The notes beneath the pieces were generated by a model. It saw nothing but the letters and a program-made list of their open reading frames with translations. It did no database searches and was not told the origin of the DNA. A stretch of 9,506 nt of DNA from an uncultured Ruminococcus sp. (GTDB lineage Bacteria; Bacillota; Clostridia; Oscillospirales; Ruminococcaceae), in the NCBI GenBank assembly GCA_900541495.1, contig UQKC01000075.1, positions 1 to 9,506 on the forward strand, in the 5' to 3' direction. Made by a program: the position numbers and the translations under genes. Positions 6,573 through 9,506 of the stretch are shown one piece after another. The first letter of the stretch is position 1. Each line of letters opens with the position of its first letter.

Positions 6573-7122
6573 ATATTTGCTGTTGTAGCAGTCTGAAAGC
6601 TTCTTCTTCGACTTTATCGGGGTGATAAAATGTAATCGCAACTCTCATAGGAATGTCGTCTACACCATGCCATGAACTGCCATCAGGATTATAATACCAT
6701 ATATGAGTGCCCATATCATACCGTTCTTGCGGAAATCCCATTTCTACTTGAAATGTATGAACAGCTTCCCTGATTTTCTTTTGAAAATCCGTTGTATTAA
6801 ACCCACGAACAAGCCAGATGTCACCTCTTTCATGCTCTATCGCAATACAATGAATTTGTAGTAAAACGCCTGCCTCAATATAATCAGAAACACAGGTTTC
6901 AAATCTTCCATGCCATTTATGTTCCCAGTGCTTACACCAATACAAATCTTCGGACATATGTATTTTGCCGTCACATGATTTTTCCACATTGTTTTTCTTC
7001 GTTATTTTCTTCTCTCTTTTCAAGGCTTTCTTTTTCGACAAACTTTTATGCCATAGGAAGCCTTCTGTTACCAATAAAAAGCAAAAAATCAGCTCTATTA
7101 TAATAAAAAATATATTCCCCAT
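6535..7122 (-). CDS. Unknown membrane-anchored protein, N-terminal part of a split gene
   Basis: I do not recognise this 195-residue protein. A strong hydrophobic helix (about 3-24) is followed by a very basic stretch (27-46, many Lys/Arg). By the positive-inside rule the rest would stay in the cytoplasm, facing away from the neighbouring exported peptidase. The soluble part is rich in Trp, His and Tyr (WCKHWEHKWHGRF near 63-75, HIWYYNPDGSSWHGVDD later), suggesting a compact folded domain. Start ATG 7122 has no strong ribosome site but lies six bases after a stop in the preceding minus-strand frame, so translation may be coupled. It ends at a TAA made by the 10-base duplication; without it the frame continues for about 330 codons in all. 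A+T-rich compared with pulA or ppdK. Confidence 0.6.
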   Translation of the reverse strand: MGNIFFIIIELIFCFLLVTEGFLWHKSLSKKKALKREKKITKKNNVEKSCDGKIHMSEDLYWCKHWEHKWHGRFETCVSDYIEAGVLLQIHCIAIEHERGDIWLVRGFNTTDFQKKIREAVHTFQVEMGFPQERYDMGTHIWYYNPDGSSWHGVDDIPMRVAITFYHPDKVEEEAFRLLQQQIYEILWEVLDNRG

Positions 7123-7128
7123 AATTTT

Positions 7129-7603
7129 TCATTTTTCGTTCAATATAAATTCCGGTTTATCGGTCTGTCCGACCTTTACTCTATTATACCACTTACTCCC
7201 GAAAAAGTAAAGGACGGAGAACCACTCCGTCCCATAAAAGTCGTGATTGACCTCGGCTATATTTTCGCTGTCAGGAGAAATATTTTCAAAAAAAGGTATT
7301 GACAAATTCTAGAAGATGTGCTTCAGCAAGTGCCATTTCGATTTCCCCTACGCAATCGTCAATCTTTTCAAGTTTGGAGTACATCTCTTTGAACTTTACG
7401 ATTGATCTTGACAAATTCGACTGTACTTGCTCCTCTGAGTGTTCGGGAATAGACGTACATTCTGTAATACTTGCTGTCCAGTTCGTCACGGAGAATTACC
7501 GCTTCACGCTTCGTCGTCAGGTAATCGAAAATAATTTCAAAAAAGGTCTTGACATCTGCAAGGTTTTGTGATATGGGACTTCCTGCTGTTACTTTTTTTC
7601 CAT
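7129..7603 (-). pseudogene. Decayed gene of unknown function, at least three frameshifts
   Basis: A good ribosome site (AAGGCGG) and ATG at 7601-7603 open a frame that stops after four codons at a run of seven A. With one more A it would continue into a protein-like stretch at 7592-7371 (including KTFFEIIFDYLTTKR and DELDSKYYRMYVYSRTLRG). A second stretch, in another frame, reads EMYSKLEKIDDCVGEIEMAL and ends at TGA 7288-7286 beside a run of seven T. Dropping one T leads into a third frame (FENISPDSENIAEV, then YGTEWFSVLYFFGSKWYNR) that ends at TGA 7131-7129, six bases before the next gene. The ancestral product would be about 158 residues. I do not recognise the family. It may instead be two gene fragments, or a real gene with homopolymer sequencing errors. 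Confidence 0.45.
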
Positions 7604-7661
7604 AGTAATTCCGCCTTTCTGACAGTCGTTTTGAGCTTTCTACATATTTTAGGCACAGAAA

Positions 7662-7700
7662 AACCCTGTACCCGACGGTCTAACCGTCTGATACAGGGTT
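7662..7700 (-). terminator. Intrinsic terminator downstream of ppdK
   Basis: AACCCTGTA (7662-7670) pairs perfectly with TACAGGGTT (7692-7700). Inside the loop GACGGT (7674-7679) pairs with ACCGTC (7683-7688), giving a two-tier hairpin. On the minus strand it is followed by TTTCTG, so the T-run begins within the stem end. The plus-strand side is also T-rich (ATCTTTTTAT). It is the first strong hairpin after ppdK. Confidence 0.75.
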
Positions 7701-7706
7701 ATCTTT

Positions 7707-7845
7707 TTATCTACCGAGTTCAAGGCTCATTACCAATGTGATGTTCTCCCATTGATTTTGCCTTAAATACTTGCCATTTGCCTTTTGGCAGGCTCTTGCC
7801 ATTTCAAAGGTTATCGGAAAATCCCATTGTATAGCGATTCTCTGA
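7707..7845 (-). pseudogene. Orphan C-terminal-like protein fragment after ppdK
   Basis: Between the ppdK stop (7846-7848) and the terminator, one minus-strand frame is open and protein-like. It contains IAIQWDFPITFEMARACQ, then KANGKYLRQNQWENITL, and ends VMSLELGR with a TAG. It has no good start of its own: the first in-frame ATG is within FEMARAC and lacks a ribosome site, and the upstream extension is only an out-of-frame reading of ppdK. It may be the tail of a lost gene truncated next to ppdK. I do not recognise the family, and it could be an open frame by chance. Confidence 0.35.
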
Positions 7846-9506
7846 TTAATTCCTTTCCGCAATAGCTGCCTGTGCTGCTGCAAGACGAGCGATCGGAACA
7901 CGGAAAGGTGAGCAAGATACATAGTCAAGACCGATCTTGTGGCAGAATTCTACAGATGTAGGATCGCCGCCGTGCTCGCCGCAGATACCGCAGTGGAGTG
8001 CAGGATTTACAGGCTTGCCGAGGTCGATAGTCATCTTCATGAGCTTGCCAACGCCAACCTGGTCGAGCTTAGCGAATGGATCGTTCTCGTAGATCTTAGC
8101 ATCGTAGTAAGCACCGAGGAACTTACCTGCGTCATCTCTGGAGAAACCGAATGTCATCTGTGTGAGGTCGTTTGTACCGAAGCAGAAGAAGTCAGCTTCC
8201 TTAGCGATCTCGTCAGCTGTAAGAGCAGCACGAGGAATTTCGATCATTGTACCAACGCTGTACTTGAGGTCACTGCCGGATTCAGCAATGAGCTTGTCAG
8301 CAACTTCAACAACAATCTTCTTAACGAACTTGAATTCCTTAACTTCGCCTACGAGCGGGATCATGATCTCAGGAGCAACGTCCCAATCAGGGTGCTTCTT
8401 CTTAACGTTGATAGCAGCCTTGATTACAGCGCTTGTCTGCATCTTAGCGATCTCAGGATATGTTACTGTAAGACGGCATCCACGGTGACCCATCATTGGG
8501 TTGAATTCGTGGAGAGAAGCAATGATGTTCTTGATAGCTTCAACGGACTTGCCCTGAGCCTTAGCAAGAGCTTCAATGTCAGCCTCGTCTGTAGGTACGA
8601 ATTCGTGAAGAGGAGGATCGAGGAATCTGATTGTAACAGGTGAGCCTTCGAGTGCTTCGTAAAGAGCCTCAAAGTCGCCCTGCTGCATAGGTTCGATCTT
8701 AGCAAGAGCTGCTTCTCTCTCTTCAACTGTATCGGAGCAGATCATCTCTCTGAAAGCAGCGATTCTCTCAGGATCGAAGAACATGTGCTCTGTACGGCAA
8801 AGACCGATACCTTCAGCACCGAGTTCCTTAGCCTTCTTAGCATCTGTAGGAGTATCAGCATTTGTTCTTACCTTGAGCTTTCTGTACTTGTCAGCCCAAG
8901 CCATAACTCTGCCGAATTCGCCTGCGATAGTAGCATCAACAGTAGGAATGATCTCACCGTAGATGTTACCTGTTGTACCATCGATGGAGATATAGTCGCC
9001 CTCGTGGAATACCTTTCCGCCGAGTTCAAACTTCTTGTTTTCTTCATCCATCTTGATGTCGCCGCAGCCTGATACGCAGCAAGTACCCATACCACGAGCA
9101 ACAACGGCAGCGTGAGAGGTCATACCGCCACGAACTGTGAGAATACCCTGAGCAGCCTTCATACCTGTGATATCTTCAGGAGATGTTTCAAGACGAACGA
9201 GAACTACCTTTTCACCCTTAGCATTCCAAGCTTCTGCATCGTCAGCTGTGAATACAACCTTACCGCAAGCAGCTCCGGGAGAAGCGCCGAGGCCCTTTCC
9301 GAGAGGTGTAGCAGCCTTGAGTGCCTTAGCATCGAACTGTGGGTGGAGGAGTGTGTCGAGGTTACGAGGATCGATCATTGCAACTGCTTCGTAATCCTTC
9401 TTGTGGCCTTCGTCAACGAGGTCGCAAGCGATCTTAAGAGCAGCCTGAGCGGTTCTCTTACCGTTACGGCACTGGAGCATATAGAGCTTCTTGTTTTCAA
9501 CAGTGA
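7846..9506 (-). CDS. ppdK: Pyruvate, phosphate dikinase, C-terminal part (runs off right edge)
   Basis: The enzyme interconverts pyruvate + ATP + Pi with PEP + AMP + PPi in the cytoplasm. In anaerobes it often works in glycolysis or gluconeogenesis with PPi. About 553 codons are present and the frame stays open to the edge (residues YMLQCRNGKRT near the cut). By comparison with the usual length of about 875, some 320 N-terminal residues, including most of the ATP-binding domain, lie outside. Counting from the Met at 9480, the phosphohistidine domain carries GGMTSHAAVVARGMG with catalytic His123. The PEP/pyruvate barrel shows CRTEHMFF, MGHRGCRLTVTYPEIA, GTMIEIPRAAL, FGTNDLTQMTFGFSRDD and CGICGEHGG with catalytic Cys500. 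It ends normally with RLAAAQAAIAERN. Repetitive, highly biased codon use suggests strong expression. Identification is firm. Confidence 0.97.
   Translation of the reverse strand, partial: TVENKKLYMLQCRNGKRTAQAALKIACDLVDEGHKKDYEAVAMIDPRNLDTLLHPQFDAKALKAATPLGKGLGASPGAACGKVVFTADDAEAWNAKGEKVVLVRLETSPEDITGMKAAQGILTVRGGMTSHAAVVARGMGTCCVSGCGDIKMDEENKKFELGGKVFHEGDYISIDGTTGNIYGEIIPTVDATIAGEFGRVMAWADKYRKLKVRTNADTPTDAKKAKELGAEGIGLCRTEHMFFDPERIAAFREMICSDTVEEREAALAKIEPMQQGDFEALYEALEGSPVTIRFLDPPLHEFVPTDEADIEALAKAQGKSVEAIKNIIASLHEFNPMMGHRGCRLTVTYPEIAKMQTSAVIKAAINVKKKHPDWDVAPEIMIPLVGEVKEFKFVKKIVVEVADKLIAESGSDLKYSVGTMIEIPRAALTADEIAKEADFFCFGTNDLTQMTFGFSRDDAGKFLGAYYDAKIYENDPFAKLDQVGVGKLMKMTIDLGKPVNPALHCGICGEHGGDPTSVEFCHKIGLDYVSCSPFRVPIARLAAAQAAIAERN

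Noticed and set aside
7183..7211. Promoter-like TTTACT-17-TATAAT upstream of the unknown membrane protein on the minus strand.
   Set aside because: The TATAAT coincides with codons for WYN in the protein-like frame and the -35 is weak. It could still be used, but is not strong enough to list.
7201..7232. Hairpin GGACGGAG/CTCCGTCC followed on the minus strand by TTTACTTTTT, looking like an intrinsic terminator.
   Set aside because: It lies inside a frame that reads as protein (YGTEWFSVLYFF) to a stop six bases before the next gene. The structure may be real, but I cannot tell it from coding sequence.
7299..7571. 90-codon plus-strand frame in the decayed-gene region.
   Set aside because: Ser-rich, shadow-like composition and no ribosome site; the minus-strand readings look more like protein and share operon order with neighbours.
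7939..8643. 234-codon plus-strand frame within ppdK.
   Set aside because: It is antisense to highly conserved PPDK motifs; strong codon bias of ppdK leaves the opposite strand free of stops.

Overview
The window looks like chromosomal DNA from an anaerobic gut Clostridium-type Firmicute, probably Oscillospiraceae or a Ruminococcus relative. This rests on the protein families present (type I pullulanase, AzlC/AzlD, the cytidylate-kinase-like family, PEP-utilising pyruvate phosphate dikinase), on TTGNNN-17-TATAAT promoters with strong AGGAGG-type ribosome sites, and on the many hairpin repeats between genes. I judged the taxon by eye and ran no search.

Layout. (1) 169-2136, plus strand: a complete type I pullulanase (pulA). 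(2) 2137-2456: a convergent intergenic stretch with two GTAGGGG-headed hairpin repeats, a long bidirectional terminator hairpin and a short 7-base tandem repeat. (3) 2457-3495, minus strand: azlD and azlC, overlapping by 8 bases, with a clear promoter at 3561-3589. (4) 3741-4349, plus strand: a cytidylate-kinase-like protein, transcribed divergently from azlC from its own consensus promoter, with a 14-base palindrome at the predicted transcript start. (5) 4350-4683: no gene, but three different structured elements (a three-hairpin element, a nested 13-bp inverted repeat and a 17-bp perfect hairpin). (6) 4684-7603, minus strand: a compact accessory cluster read in the order decayed gene, membrane protein split by a frameshift, exported metallopeptidase with an HExxHxxGxxD zinc site, GNAT acetyltransferase. 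Gaps inside it are 6 to 15 bases or the frames overlap. (7) 7662-9506, minus strand: a terminator, an orphan protein-like frame, and the C-terminal two thirds of pyruvate phosphate dikinase, which runs off the right edge.

How the genes fit together. pulA (debranching of starch or glycogen) and ppdK (PEP/pyruvate interconversion with PPi) suit a starch-using fermenter but are not in one operon. azlCD is a branched-chain amino acid exporter. The 4684-7603 cluster looks like an accessory island: its unknown genes are visibly richer in A+T than pulA, azlC or ppdK, and several are broken. The clearest discovery is that a 10-base tandem duplication at 6531-6550 exactly accounts for the frame change between two neighbouring unknown ORFs. 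Removing one copy joins them into one frame of about 330 codons. A second gene, upstream at 7129-7603, is readable only by changing frame three times, and two of those changes fall at A/T homopolymers. I saw no CRISPR array, tRNA, rRNA, transposase or complete mobile element.
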